DNA from: Planctomycetota bacterium
GTDB lineage: Bacteria; Planctomycetota; UBA8108; UBA1146; JAJFFE01
DNA: 8,416 nucleotides
Direction: 5' to 3'
NCBI GenBank assembly: GCA_020425835.1
Contig: JAGQRC010000110.1
Coordinates: 1 to 8,416 of the forward strand
Below the pieces are notes generated by a model, which was not told the DNA's origin, did not search any database, and worked only from the letters and a program-made list of their open reading frames with translations. This document shows positions 1 to 6,537 of this stretch, piece after piece (within the stretch, counting starts at the first letter, position 1; each line of letters opens with the position of its first letter). A program made the translations under genes and the position numbers.

Positions 1-762
1 ATCGAGGTGCGCGAGGAGCTCGAGTTCGACGATCGACGCGAAGAGGTCCGCCAGGTCCGGCGAACTCGCTATCTCGACTTGGTCCTCGACGAGCACGTCG
101 GGAAGCCACCCGCTGCACGCGCAGCGGAGACCGCCGAGGTGCTCGTCGCCGCTGCGCGGCGTTCCCCTTCGCGCGCGCTGAACCTCGCGGACAGCGCGCT
201 GGCGAAGCTCGTGAATCGCCTTCGCTGGCTCGGACAACACTGTCCCGAGCTGGATCTCCCGAAGTGGGAGGAGTCCGACTTCCTCGAGCTCCTCCCGTCG
301 GTCGCGATGGGCCGGATCTCGTTCGATGATCTGCGACGTGCGCCGTGGGTCGACTTCGTGCGCGGGGGTTTGACCTCGGAGCAGGCTCGGTTGCTCGAGC
401 GAGAAGCACCGACCCACGTGATCATCCCGAGCGGCCGCGCGGTCGAGCTCGACTACCCGGCCTCTGAGTCGACCTCCGGAGCGCTCGGTCGCGGTCCCAT
501 CCTCGCCGTGAAGATCCAAGAGCTGTTCGGCATGAGCGAGACACCTCGCCTCGCCCGTGGCCGCGTCCCGGTGCTCTTCCATCTGCTCGCTCCGAATCGG
601 CGCCCTCAGCAGATCACGGACGATCTCGCGAGTTTCTGGAAGAACACCTACCCGCAAGTGCGCAAGGACCTCCGCGGTCGATACCCCAAGCACGCTTGGC
701 CCGAGGACCCGACCGACGCTCTACCCGAGCGGAACCCGCGGAGAGACCGTCCCAGTCGGTGA
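1..762 (+). CDS. hrpB: ATP-dependent helicase HrpB, C-terminal part (5' end outside window)
   Basis: The reading frame is open from base 1 to a TGA at 760-762, so this is the last ~253 codons of a longer gene; HrpB proteins are usually about 800-850 residues. HrpB is a DExH-box RNA helicase-like ATPase of the cytoplasm whose physiological role is poorly defined in most bacteria. The visible part lacks the helicase motifs, which lie upstream. It is recognised by the HrpB C-terminal signature: a block reading LAPNRRPQQITDDLASFW, then VRKDLRGRYPKHAWPEDP, which closely matches the conserved end of known HrpB proteins (RP.Q.T.DL..FW, then VRK.. .GRYPKH.WP.DP). A basic tail of about 15 residues follows. 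The GTG at 7-9 is an internal codon, not a credible start. No gene overlaps it; the next starts 240 bases downstream with its own ribosome binding site. Family assignment is confident; function is inferred from the family. Confidence 0.93.
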   Translation: MEVREELEFDDRREEVRQVRRTRYLDLVLDEHVGKPPAARAAETAEVLVAAARRSPSRALNLADSALAKLVNRLRWLGQHCPELDLPKWEESDFLELLPSVAMGRISFDDLRRAPWVDFVRGGLTSEQARLLEREAPTHVIIPSGRAVELDYPASESTSGALGRGPILAVKIQELFGMSETPRLARGRVPVLFHLLAPNRRPQQITDDLASFWKNTYPQVRKDLRGRYPKHAWPEDPTDALPERNPRRDRPSR

Positions 763-803
763 GCGCTTCGCCGAGCAGCAGTCCCGCGAGGGATCTCGGG
801 CTC

Positions 804-827
804 CGCGTCGTCTGGTGCTTCGACGCG
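804..827 (+). terminator. Hairpin downstream of hrpB, possible terminator
   Basis: A perfect 7-bp inverted repeat, CGCGTCG (804-810) and CGACGCG (821-827), encloses a 10-base loop. It begins 42 bases after the hrpB stop. There is no T-run after it, so it does not fit a classical intrinsic terminator. In GC-rich genomes such hairpins can still end or stabilise transcripts. The function is a guess. Confidence 0.25.
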
Positions 828-913
828 ACAGCTCCGCGACCGTGTCCGTCGGATGCTAGTGCTCTCGATCCATGGGACTCGCATCGTTCCTTTCGCCCCG
901 TCGCGGTCGCGAT

Positions 914-944
914 GTCGTTCTCCCAGGTGCAGCACGAGAACAAC
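914..944. promoter_or_regulatory. Inverted repeat upstream of the FG-GAP gene, possible operator or leader hairpin
   Basis: The arms GTCGTTCTC (914-922) and GAGAACAAC (936-944) are complementary at 8 of 9 positions, with six uninterrupted inner pairs (GTTCTC/GAGAAC), separated by 13 bases. The dyad ends 58 bases before the ATG at 1003, where an operator or 5' leader element could lie. I recognise no specific regulator site and see no clear sigma-70 hexamers nearby. It may be a chance dyad. Confidence 0.22.
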
Positions 945-987
945 GCTGACCCCTCCATCGAGGGAGTCGGCGGCCGCCCCCGTGGCC

Positions 988-995
988 GGAAGGAG
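988..995 (+). promoter_or_regulatory. Ribosome binding site fixing the start at 1003
   Basis: GGAAGGAG lies 7 bases before the ATG at 1003. It is a near-ideal Shine-Dalgarno sequence. It selects this ATG over the GTG/ATG-type codons up to 150 bases further upstream in the same frame. The signal peptide that begins exactly here supports the choice. Confidence 0.8.
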
Positions 996-1002
996 TGATC
1001 GC

Positions 1003-3390
1003 ATGCGAGTCTTGCAGCGATCGTGGTCGATGCTCATCGGGACGATCGGACTCCTGGTCCCGTTCGGACTGCACGGGCAGTGTCCGCCGTTCGAGGACCG
1101 GGTCACCGTCCTCCCTCACGCCCTCGCCGTGCGGTCGCTCACCGTGGGAGATCTCAATGGCGACGGCCGGGATGACATCGTGCTCGCCACACCCAACGAG
1201 GGCATCGTCGTCCTGCTCGCGGAGGTCGGTGGCTCGTTCGAGAACGTCGGTCAGTGGTTCGTCCAATCCTCGCAGATCGAGCTCGGGGATCTCGACGGGG
1301 ATGGTGATCTCGATGCCATCGCGCTCGGCGGCGCAGGGACCTTGACCGTCTTGCTCGGGGATGGAGTCGGCGGATTCGCGCCCGTCGGATCGTACGACAC
1401 GCTGCAGACCGCCGCATACGGCGTGTCCTCGGCCAACATCGTCGTCGCCGACTTCGATGGCGACTCGAACTTGGACGTGGCCGTCGGATCGTACGGCGAC
1501 GCGACCGGCGCTGGTGCCGATGGTCTGATCTCGATGTTCTTCGGAGATGGTACCGGCACTCTCGCGCCGGCGGTGGGCGTGCCGGCGGGGCCCTATCCCG
1601 TGAGCATCGCGGCAGGTGATCTCGACCTCGACGGTGACCTGGACCTCGTTGCGTCGGGCGACGAGCTCGTCGTGATGCTCGGCGACGGGACGGGCACGTT
1701 CGCGCCCCCGGTGACCTACGGCCCCCCGACCCTACCCGGGCTCATCGTGATCGCCGAGTTGAACGGTGACGTGCTCCCGGATGTCGTTCACGCTCGAGAT
1801 GGAACACTCGACATCTTGACCGGAGCCGGCGGAGGCACGCTGGCGGTCGCGGGGTCCTATCCGACGCTCGGTTCCGTCGGAACGGTGGTCGCCGTCGATC
1901 TCGATGGCGACACGGCGCGCGAACTCGTCTTGGGGTCGAGCTCGAGCGACGCGTCGACGGTGCTCCTGAACGACGGTGTCGGCAACTTCACGTCGACCGA
2001 ACCGATCTTCACCGGCGAATCGTCCGAGCACTTGGCGGCGGGTGACTTCGACGGAGACGGGTGGGTCGATCTCGCCACTCCGATCGCCGCGATCCTCGGA
2101 GACGGAGCGGTGACGTTCGACAGCGGCGTGGCGGTGACCCCGATTGCGCGGGCGACCACGGTGGCCGATCTCGACGCCGATGGACTCCTGGACCTCGTCT
2201 ACCTCAGAGACGGTGAGATCGAGATTCGCTGGTCCGATCCGCTGGGTGGTTCCAGCGGATCCGACTTCTACGACGTTTCACAACTTGCCCCCAGCGGCAG
2301 CTCGCCCGGGTGGATCACGGCCGGAGATGTCGATGCCGATGGGGACCTCGACCTCGTCTTCCAGGAGCCGTTCGCGGACTACTCCTTCGGAGTGCTCCAA
2401 GGCGATGGTCTCGGAGCGTTCGTGTCGAACGGATTCACGGCGACCGGACGGATCACCGAGCTCCGGGCACAGGATCTGGATGCCGATGGCGACGCCGACG
2501 TCGTGATCTTCGATGGGATCGCCCGAAGAGTGGAGATCTGGGAGGCCAACGCGGGATCGTTCACATGGGCCGGGTCGGTCGACCTACCGGGGGCCAAGGG
2601 TATCGATCTCGGGGACTTCGACGAGGATGGACTGGTCGACCTCGCCACGGCTTCCGGAACGCTCGGAGCTCGCTGGCTTCGTGCGACGGCGATCGGAGAG
2701 TACGAGCCACCGGTCGAGATCGGTCTGTCCGGATACCAGCGTTCGGTTCTCGCAGCCGATCTGAACGGGGACGCTCATCTCGATCTGGTCGTGGGTCAGA
2801 ACGATGCGGTGAGTGTTCTCTTGGGGAGCGGACTGGGCGACTTCACCTTCGTGTCCGTCGCGCCGATCGAGTTTCCCTTCGTCCATTCCATGGTGTGTGG
2901 CGATTTCGATCAGGACGGCGCCATGGATGTCCTCGCCAGCTCGCTGCTCTATCGAGTCCAACTCCTGCTCGGAGACGGATCCGGCTCCCTCGACGCCTCG
3001 GACGCGCTCTCCTTGGGGTGGGGATCCCACCGAATGCACGTCGCGGATCTCGACGACGACGGCGCCCCGGATGTCGCGACACCGACCTGCGTCCTCTACA
3101 ACGACTGCCCTCCGATGGACTTCGTGCGCGGGGACTGCAATGCCGACGGTGTGACGGACATCGGCGACGTCGTCGCGCTGCTCGCCGGACTCTTCGTCGC
3201 GGGCACTCCTCCCCCGGCGTGTGGCGACGCCTGTGACCCCAACGACGACGGTGCGGGAGACGTCAGCGACGCGATCTTCCTCCTCGCGAATCTCTTCACC
3301 CTGGGCCCACCGATCCCAGCCCCGACCACGTGCGGTCCCGACGCCACGACCGATGCTCTCGGCTGCGACCAGTTCTCGAGCTGTCCGTGA
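1003..3390 (+). CDS. Secreted FG-GAP/VCBS repeat protein with C-terminal dockerin-like module
   Basis: A 795-residue protein. Residues 1 to about 26 form a signal peptide: the start MRVLQRSW, a hydrophobic core LIGTIGLLVPFGL, then HGQ. The sequence just before the first cysteine does not fit a lipobox, so it is probably not a lipoprotein. Residues about 45-700 hold 14 repeats of the FG-GAP/VCBS type, each with a D-x-[DN]-x-D-x-x-x-D calcium loop (for example GDLDGDGDLD), spaced about 41-56 residues. Most are followed by a strand ending in LLGDG.G.F. Such repeats fold as beta-propeller blades. Residues 706-795 form a dockerin-like module with two loops (DCNADGVTDIGD at 711, DPNDDGAGDVSD at 745), then a Pro/Cys-rich tail ending in SSCP. 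There is no enzyme motif or transmembrane anchor. Binding or adhesion outside the cell is likely by family, but no ligand can be named. A good Shine-Dalgarno and the signal peptide fix the start. Confidence 0.9.
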   Translation: MRVLQRSWSMLIGTIGLLVPFGLHGQCPPFEDRVTVLPHALAVRSLTVGDLNGDGRDDIVLATPNEGIVVLLAEVGGSFENVGQWFVQSSQIELGDLDGDGDLDAIALGGAGTLTVLLGDGVGGFAPVGSYDTLQTAAYGVSSANIVVADFDGDSNLDVAVGSYGDATGAGADGLISMFFGDGTGTLAPAVGVPAGPYPVSIAAGDLDLDGDLDLVASGDELVVMLGDGTGTFAPPVTYGPPTLPGLIVIAELNGDVLPDVVHARDGTLDILTGAGGGTLAVAGSYPTLGSVGTVVAVDLDGDTARELVLGSSSSDASTVLLNDGVGNFTSTEPIFTGESSEHLAAGDFDGDGWVDLATPIAAILGDGAVTFDSGVAVTPIARATTVADLDADGLLDLVYLRDGEIEIRWSDPLGGSSGSDFYDVSQLAPSGSSPGWITAGDVDADGDLDLVFQEPFADYSFGVLQGDGLGAFVSNGFTATGRITELRAQDLDADGDADVVIFDGIARRVEIWEANAGSFTWAGSVDLPGAKGIDLGDFDEDGLVDLATASGTLGARWLRATAIGEYEPPVEIGLSGYQRSVLAADLNGDAHLDLVVGQNDAVSVLLGSGLGDFTFVSVAPIEFPFVHSMVCGDFDQDGAMDVLASSLLYRVQLLLGDGSGSLDASDALSLGWGSHRMHVADLDDDGAPDVATPTCVLYNDCPPMDFVRGDCNADGVTDIGDVVALLAGLFVAGTPPPACGDACDPNDDGAGDVSDAIFLLANLFTLGPPIPAPTTCGPDATTDALGCDQFSSCP
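1144..3090 (+). repeat. Fourteen FG-GAP/VCBS calcium-loop repeats (protein-level repeat array)
   Basis: Calcium-loop units begin near 1144, 1282, 1444, 1612, 1750, 1888, 2038, 2161, 2323, 2467, 2608, 2752, 2896 and 3043. The periods are about 120-170 bases. The loops share the core pattern [AVL].[DE][LFV][DN].D....[DE][LIV]. Units 5 (ELNGDVLPD) and 6 (DLDGDTARE) have altered calcium-ligand positions; the others are close to consensus. DNA identity between units is limited to the loop codons (gatctcgacggngatgg-like), so this is an old protein repeat, not a recent tandem duplication. Confidence 0.85.
3118..3390 (+). other. Dockerin-like module and Cys tail of the FG-GAP protein
   Basis: The module starts with DFVRGDCNADG and has two calcium loops, each followed by a helix-like segment (VVALLAGLF and AIFLLANLF). 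This is the F-helix pattern of type I dockerins. A tail with CGPDATTDALGC then SSCP follows. The same organisation ends the other two secreted proteins in the window. In cellulosomes dockerins bind cohesins. In planctomycetes the module is widespread and its partner is generally unknown. Confidence 0.8.
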
Positions 3391-3395
3391 CTTCG

Positions 3396-3412
3396 GGGTC
3401 GCTCGTCGACCC
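3396..3412 (+). terminator. Short hairpin just after the FG-GAP gene
   Basis: The arms GGGTCG (3396-3401) and CGACCC (3407-3412), with loop CTCGT, begin 6 bases after the TGA. The stem is 6 bp of mostly G/C pairs but no T-run follows. A second small inverted repeat (GTCGCT 3451-3456 / AGCGAC 3463-3468) lies 40 bases on. Either could mark the transcript end. The evidence is position and symmetry only. Confidence 0.28.
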
Positions 3413-3559
3413 GTTCGCCGCTCCCGAGCTTGCCGGCCCGGACCAAGAGCGTCGCTGACGCGAGCGACCACTTCGACTCGAGGTCGATCCCCCCGGCATC
3501 ACCGCATTTCGGTATGATCGCCGGATCGGAGACACTTCGAGATTTCGAGGGAGTCCCCG

Positions 3560-3578
3560 CGACGGTCTACCGCCGTCG
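3560..3578 (+). promoter_or_regulatory. Hairpin in the leader of the metalloprotease gene
   Basis: CGACGG (3560-3565) pairs perfectly with CCGTCG (3573-3578) across a 7-base loop, 38 bases before the ATG at 3617. It would sit in the 5' untranslated region of the protease mRNA. A TATGAT hexamer at 3513-3518 could be a -10 element 99 bases before the ATG, but no matching -35 is visible. No riboswitch class is recognised. Confidence 0.2.
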
Positions 3579-3601
3579 GACACTCAACGGACTTGCTGCG
3601 C

Positions 3602-3609
3602 GGGAAGGG
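3602..3609 (+). promoter_or_regulatory. Ribosome binding site fixing the start at 3617
   Basis: GGGAAGGG lies 7 bases before the ATG at 3617. It would fall inside the coding region if the in-frame TTG at 3593 were used. The signal peptide with its basic start MNRRRVLR begins at the ATG, so the ATG is preferred. Confidence 0.72.
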
Positions 3610-3616
3610 TAAAGAG

Positions 3617-6232
3617 ATGAACCGACGACGCGTCCTCCGGGCCGAGGGTCTCGTCGTGGCGTGGCTGCTCGCCTTCGGTGCGACCCCGGTGGGCGCCGCC
3701 ACACCTTCGACGAGCCCCAGCGATCCCGCCACGATTCGAATGCTCCTCGATGTCGACCGCGTCTCGATCCAGACGCTCGCGGTCTCCGCCGATCCATCGA
3801 CGGGGATCTTGGAGACTTCGATCCAGGTCGAGGCCGGCGTGCAACTCGACCTCATCCTCGAGCGACATTCCAACCGTGCCGACGACTTCCGGGTCTGGGT
3901 CGACATCGGCAGCGGAACAGTGGTGGAGGTTCCGCCGCCCCCGGTGACGACCTATCGCGGCATCGTCGTGGGTCACCCGATGGATCGAGTGCGCGCCTCG
4001 TTCCACGACGGAGCGCTGCACGCGCTGATCATCTCGCCCGGAGGATCGTGGGCGGTGCAGCCGACGAGTGAGGTCCTCGCGAGCGCCCCGAACTCCGAGT
4101 ACGCGGTCTATCCGACCGACGCATGGCTCGGCACGGGCGCGGCGTGCGGAGTCGGTGCCGGGTTCGTGGGTTCGTCTCCAGGCGGAGGCGCGACTCCGGC
4201 GGGTCCGGCCGGTCCGGTGATCGCGGAGATCGCGCTCGAGGCAGACTTCGAGTACTACCAGGCCTGCGGCTCGAGCGTGACGAACACGATCCTCGACCTC
4301 GAAGACATCCTCAACTCGGTGGAGGGGATCTACGAGGTCCAACTCGGGATCCTCTACGAAGTCGGACCGATCCTCGTTCGCACCGTGCCCCTGTACACGT
4401 CGACCGTTGCGGGAAACCGTCTGAGCGAGTTCATCGCGAACTGGTCGTCTCCCCCCGAGTCATCGATCGCTCGCGATGTCGCGCACCTCTTCACCGGACA
4501 ACCTCTCCAGGCGGGGATCCTCGGCATTGCCTTGGCCGGTACGGTTTGCACCGCGAGCGCGTACGCGCTCTCGGTCGACAAGGAGCCGAGCTCCTACGCG
4601 GGTCGCGTCGCGGTCCCGGCTCACGAGCTGGGTCACAACTGGGGGGCCGGGCACTGCAACGGCGCACCGGACTGTCAGATCATGTGCGCGTCACTCGGGG
4701 GCTGCGGCCCGATCACCGAGTTCGGCAGCGACGCCCTCGCCGCGATCTCCGCGTTCCGCGACACCCGCCCCTGCTTGACCCCGGATCTATCGATCGCGCT
4801 CCCGCTGCTCGAGTCGTGGGAGAGCCTGGTCGTCGACACCTCGCGGTGGACGTTCCTCAGTGGCGCCGGTGTGACGAGCCTCGCCGACGCGGAACCGACC
4901 TACCCGTACTCGCTCACGCTCAACGCCTCGGCGCTCGGCGGCGACGAAATTCGCAGCGCGAGAATACTGTTGGCGGGAGCCATCGATCCGACCCTGCGCT
5001 TCTATCACCGATCGGTCGGCGTCGCCGCGGGCGGTGGGCTCATCGTCGAGTTTCGCGATGCGAACCTGGACTGGGTCATCCTGGACACGCTCACCTCGAA
5101 CGGCACCGATCCCGATCAGTTCACGGTCGCAACCTACTCCCTGCCGGCCGCGGCCGCGCACGATGATTTCCGACTGAGGCTCCGGGCGGACGTCGATCTG
5201 CCGACCGAACAGTGGTTCGTGGACGACATCGCCATCACCGACGGTCCGCCGCCTCCGCTCCCCGCGCCGACGATCGACTCGATCTCGCCGGCAACCGGAC
5301 CGGTCGCCGGAGGCACGCCCGTGTCGATTCTCGGGAGTGGGTTCCTTCCCGACGCGAACGTCACACTCGGGGGATCACCACTCGCGGATTTCGTGTACGT
5401 CGACCACTTCACGATTCTCGGAGTCACCCCAGCCGCAATGGGATCGGGCTCGGTGAACGTGGACATCGCCCAAGGGGGATCCATCGGCACACTCACCGGA
5501 GGGTTCACCTACGCCGACAGCTCCGTGTCCCTGTCGTCCGTACAGACCGGTCCCGGAGCCACCGTGGAGATCGTCGCATTCGCGACCAACGATGTCCCCC
5601 TCGCCGGCTTCTCCCTCGCCTGTAGTTTCGATGGGATGTGGATCGACGTTCAAGACGTGACGGTCGCCGGGACCGATGTCGACGGTGCGGAGTTCGTCGT
5701 CCCGAACACTTCGAACGCCCCCGGAGACTCCTGGTGGACGCTCGGGGTCGTGCTCGATCTGTCGCCGCCTCTCGACACGTTGCTACCGGTCGGCAGTCAA
5801 CACTCCATCGCGTCGATCACCTACGCGGTCTCGGCCTCCGCCCCTACCGGGACGGTGATCCCGTTGGAAATCGCCTCCGGGGTCGGGAATCCGCCGGTCG
5901 ACATCGTGTTCTCGATCGAGGGTGGCTCATCCGCCATCCCGTCGGCCGTCGATGGCGCGATCCAGATCGGGGAGCCAGTGTTCGTCCGCGGGGATGGCAA
6001 CGGGGACGGGGCCATCGACATCGCCGACCCCGTCGCCAATCTCGCCTACCAGTTCCAGCTCGGACCGGCGAACTGCCTCGATGCTTTCGACACGAACGAC
6101 GACGGCTCGATCGACATCGCCGACCCGGTCTACAACTTGAACTACCTCTTCTCGATGGGCGCCGAGCCACCGCAGCCGTTCCCCGCGCCCGGTGTCGATC
6201 CGACCCCCGATGGGCTGGGGTGCTTGCCGTAG
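3617..6232 (+). CDS. Secreted zinc metalloprotease (metzincin, M12-like) with TIG, cohesin-like and dockerin-like domains
   Basis: An 871-residue protein. Residues 1 to about 28 are a signal peptide (MNRRRVLR, hydrophobic LVVAWLLAFGATPVG, then AA). Residues about 38-150 resemble an M12B-type propeptide. The catalytic domain, about 200-388, contains HELGHNWGAGHC with zinc ligands His336, His340 and His346 and catalytic Glu337. A CQIMCAS segment supplies the Met-turn (Met356). Many cysteines suggest disulfides and an oxidising, extracellular site. Residues about 395-545 form a jelly-roll/MAM-like domain ending in WFVDDIAI. Residues 549-632 are an IPT/TIG immunoglobulin-like domain (ISPATGPVAGGTPVSILGSGF). 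Residues about 634-785 look like a cohesin-type beta-sandwich (PGATVEIVAFATNDVPLAGFSLACSFD). Residues 788-871 are a dockerin-like module. It probably cleaves extracellular proteins or peptides; the substrate is unknown. It lies 226 bases after the FG-GAP gene on the same strand with its own ribosome binding site. The catalytic assignment is strong; the cohesin-like call is moderate. Confidence 0.9.
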   Translation: MNRRRVLRAEGLVVAWLLAFGATPVGAATPSTSPSDPATIRMLLDVDRVSIQTLAVSADPSTGILETSIQVEAGVQLDLILERHSNRADDFRVWVDIGSGTVVEVPPPPVTTYRGIVVGHPMDRVRASFHDGALHALIISPGGSWAVQPTSEVLASAPNSEYAVYPTDAWLGTGAACGVGAGFVGSSPGGGATPAGPAGPVIAEIALEADFEYYQACGSSVTNTILDLEDILNSVEGIYEVQLGILYEVGPILVRTVPLYTSTVAGNRLSEFIANWSSPPESSIARDVAHLFTGQPLQAGILGIALAGTVCTASAYALSVDKEPSSYAGRVAVPAHELGHNWGAGHCNGAPDCQIMCASLGGCGPITEFGSDALAAISAFRDTRPCLTPDLSIALPLLESWESLVVDTSRWTFLSGAGVTSLADAEPTYPYSLTLNASALGGDEIRSARILLAGAIDPTLRFYHRSVGVAAGGGLIVEFRDANLDWVILDTLTSNGTDPDQFTVATYSLPAAAAHDDFRLRLRADVDLPTEQWFVDDIAITDGPPPPLPAPTIDSISPATGPVAGGTPVSILGSGFLPDANVTLGGSPLADFVYVDHFTILGVTPAAMGSGSVNVDIAQGGSIGTLTGGFTYADSSVSLSSVQTGPGATVEIVAFATNDVPLAGFSLACSFDGMWIDVQDVTVAGTDVDGAEFVVPNTSNAPGDSWWTLGVVLDLSPPLDTLLPVGSQHSIASITYAVSASAPTGTVIPLEIASGVGNPPVDIVFSIEGGSSAIPSAVDGAIQIGEPVFVRGDGNGDGAIDIADPVANLAYQFQLGPANCLDAFDTNDDGSIDIADPVYNLNYLFSMGAEPPQPFPAPGVDPTPDGLGCLP
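5978..6232 (+). other. Dockerin-like module of the metalloprotease
   Basis: It begins VFVRGDGNGDGAIDIAD and has a second loop DTNDDGSIDIAD at residue 825. The two halves are unusually alike: both read DIADPV followed by a NL-containing helix segment (ANLAYQF and YNLNYLF). The tail differs from the other two modules by lacking the CGPDAT cysteine and ending in DGLGCLP. Confidence 0.8.
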
Positions 6233-6537
6233 ACGTGCCGTTGGTTGGCGCGTTGGTCGTCATGAGGTTCGCTGGGCTGCGGGCTTCCGGTCGGGGTGTT
6301 GACGATCCGCATCTCCGCCGGCGGAGATGGACGAGGAGGCGAAGCAGCCGTCAGCTCCGCCAGCCCCCGACAGAATTCGAGCCACCCTGCGGACGCCATC
6401 GTCCCAACGCACGGAGATCGAGCCGCGCCACACTCCGCCACGACTGGCTCCGCCGTCGCATCACCCATCTGCTCTGCCGCAGCCCGTCACCCCCGACCGG
6501 TCCGCATCACGCCCCGAGCGGCAGTGCCGGTCGCCGT
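6233..6537. other. Convergent intergenic region (305 bases)
   Basis: This lies between the stop of the rightward metalloprotease and the stop of the leftward ArgH-like gene. I see no credible gene: the open frames crossing it lack ribosome binding sites and are shadow frames running in from the neighbours. I looked for the missing C-terminal domain of argininosuccinate lyase in the minus-strand frames and saw no recognisable remnant. It holds a perfect 20-bp palindrome and a weak 4-bp hairpin (6519-6529) close behind the ArgH-like stop. Confidence 0.6.
6310..6329. terminator. Perfect 20-bp palindrome between convergent genes, possible bidirectional terminator
   Basis: CATCTCCGCC (6310-6319) is directly followed by its exact reverse complement GGCGGAGATG (6320-6329). 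It is 78 bases past the metalloprotease stop and about 210 bases past the ArgH-like stop. As RNA it would form a strong GC hairpin from either strand, which fits a shared terminator or transcript-end stabiliser. There is no T-run. A protein-binding palindrome is the alternative. Confidence 0.4.

Noticed and set aside
853..1002. 50-residue N-terminal extension of the FG-GAP protein
   Set aside because: A strong Shine-Dalgarno and a signal peptide begin at 1003. The extension is Arg/Ser/Pro-rich and would bury the signal peptide.
1144..3090. Periodic similar DNA words as a CRISPR-like or tandem DNA repeat
   Set aside because: The periodicity is coding (calcium-loop codons), with variable spacing and diverged units inside one open frame.
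2310..3236. 308-residue plus-strand frame inside the FG-GAP gene
   Set aside because: Arg/Gly-rich shadow of the repeat-coding sequence, with no ribosome binding site and no domain.
2584..3471. 295-residue minus-strand frame opposite the FG-GAP gene
   Set aside because: Composition of a reverse-strand shadow (Arg/Glu/Val-rich); it crosses a real gene end and has no start signal.
3513..3518. TATGAT as a -10 promoter element for the metalloprotease
   Set aside because: No -35-like hexamer at 15-19 bases upstream (the stretch is C-rich) and no extended -10; not enough for a promoter call.
4123..5166. 347-residue plus-strand frame inside the metalloprotease gene
   Set aside because: Out of frame with the HELGHNWGAGHC-bearing gene and rich in Arg/His; a shadow.
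6313..6454. Four occurrences of CTCCGCC in the convergent gap
   Set aside because: Irregular spacing and a GC-rich heptamer; chance is sufficient and no longer repeat unit surrounds it.
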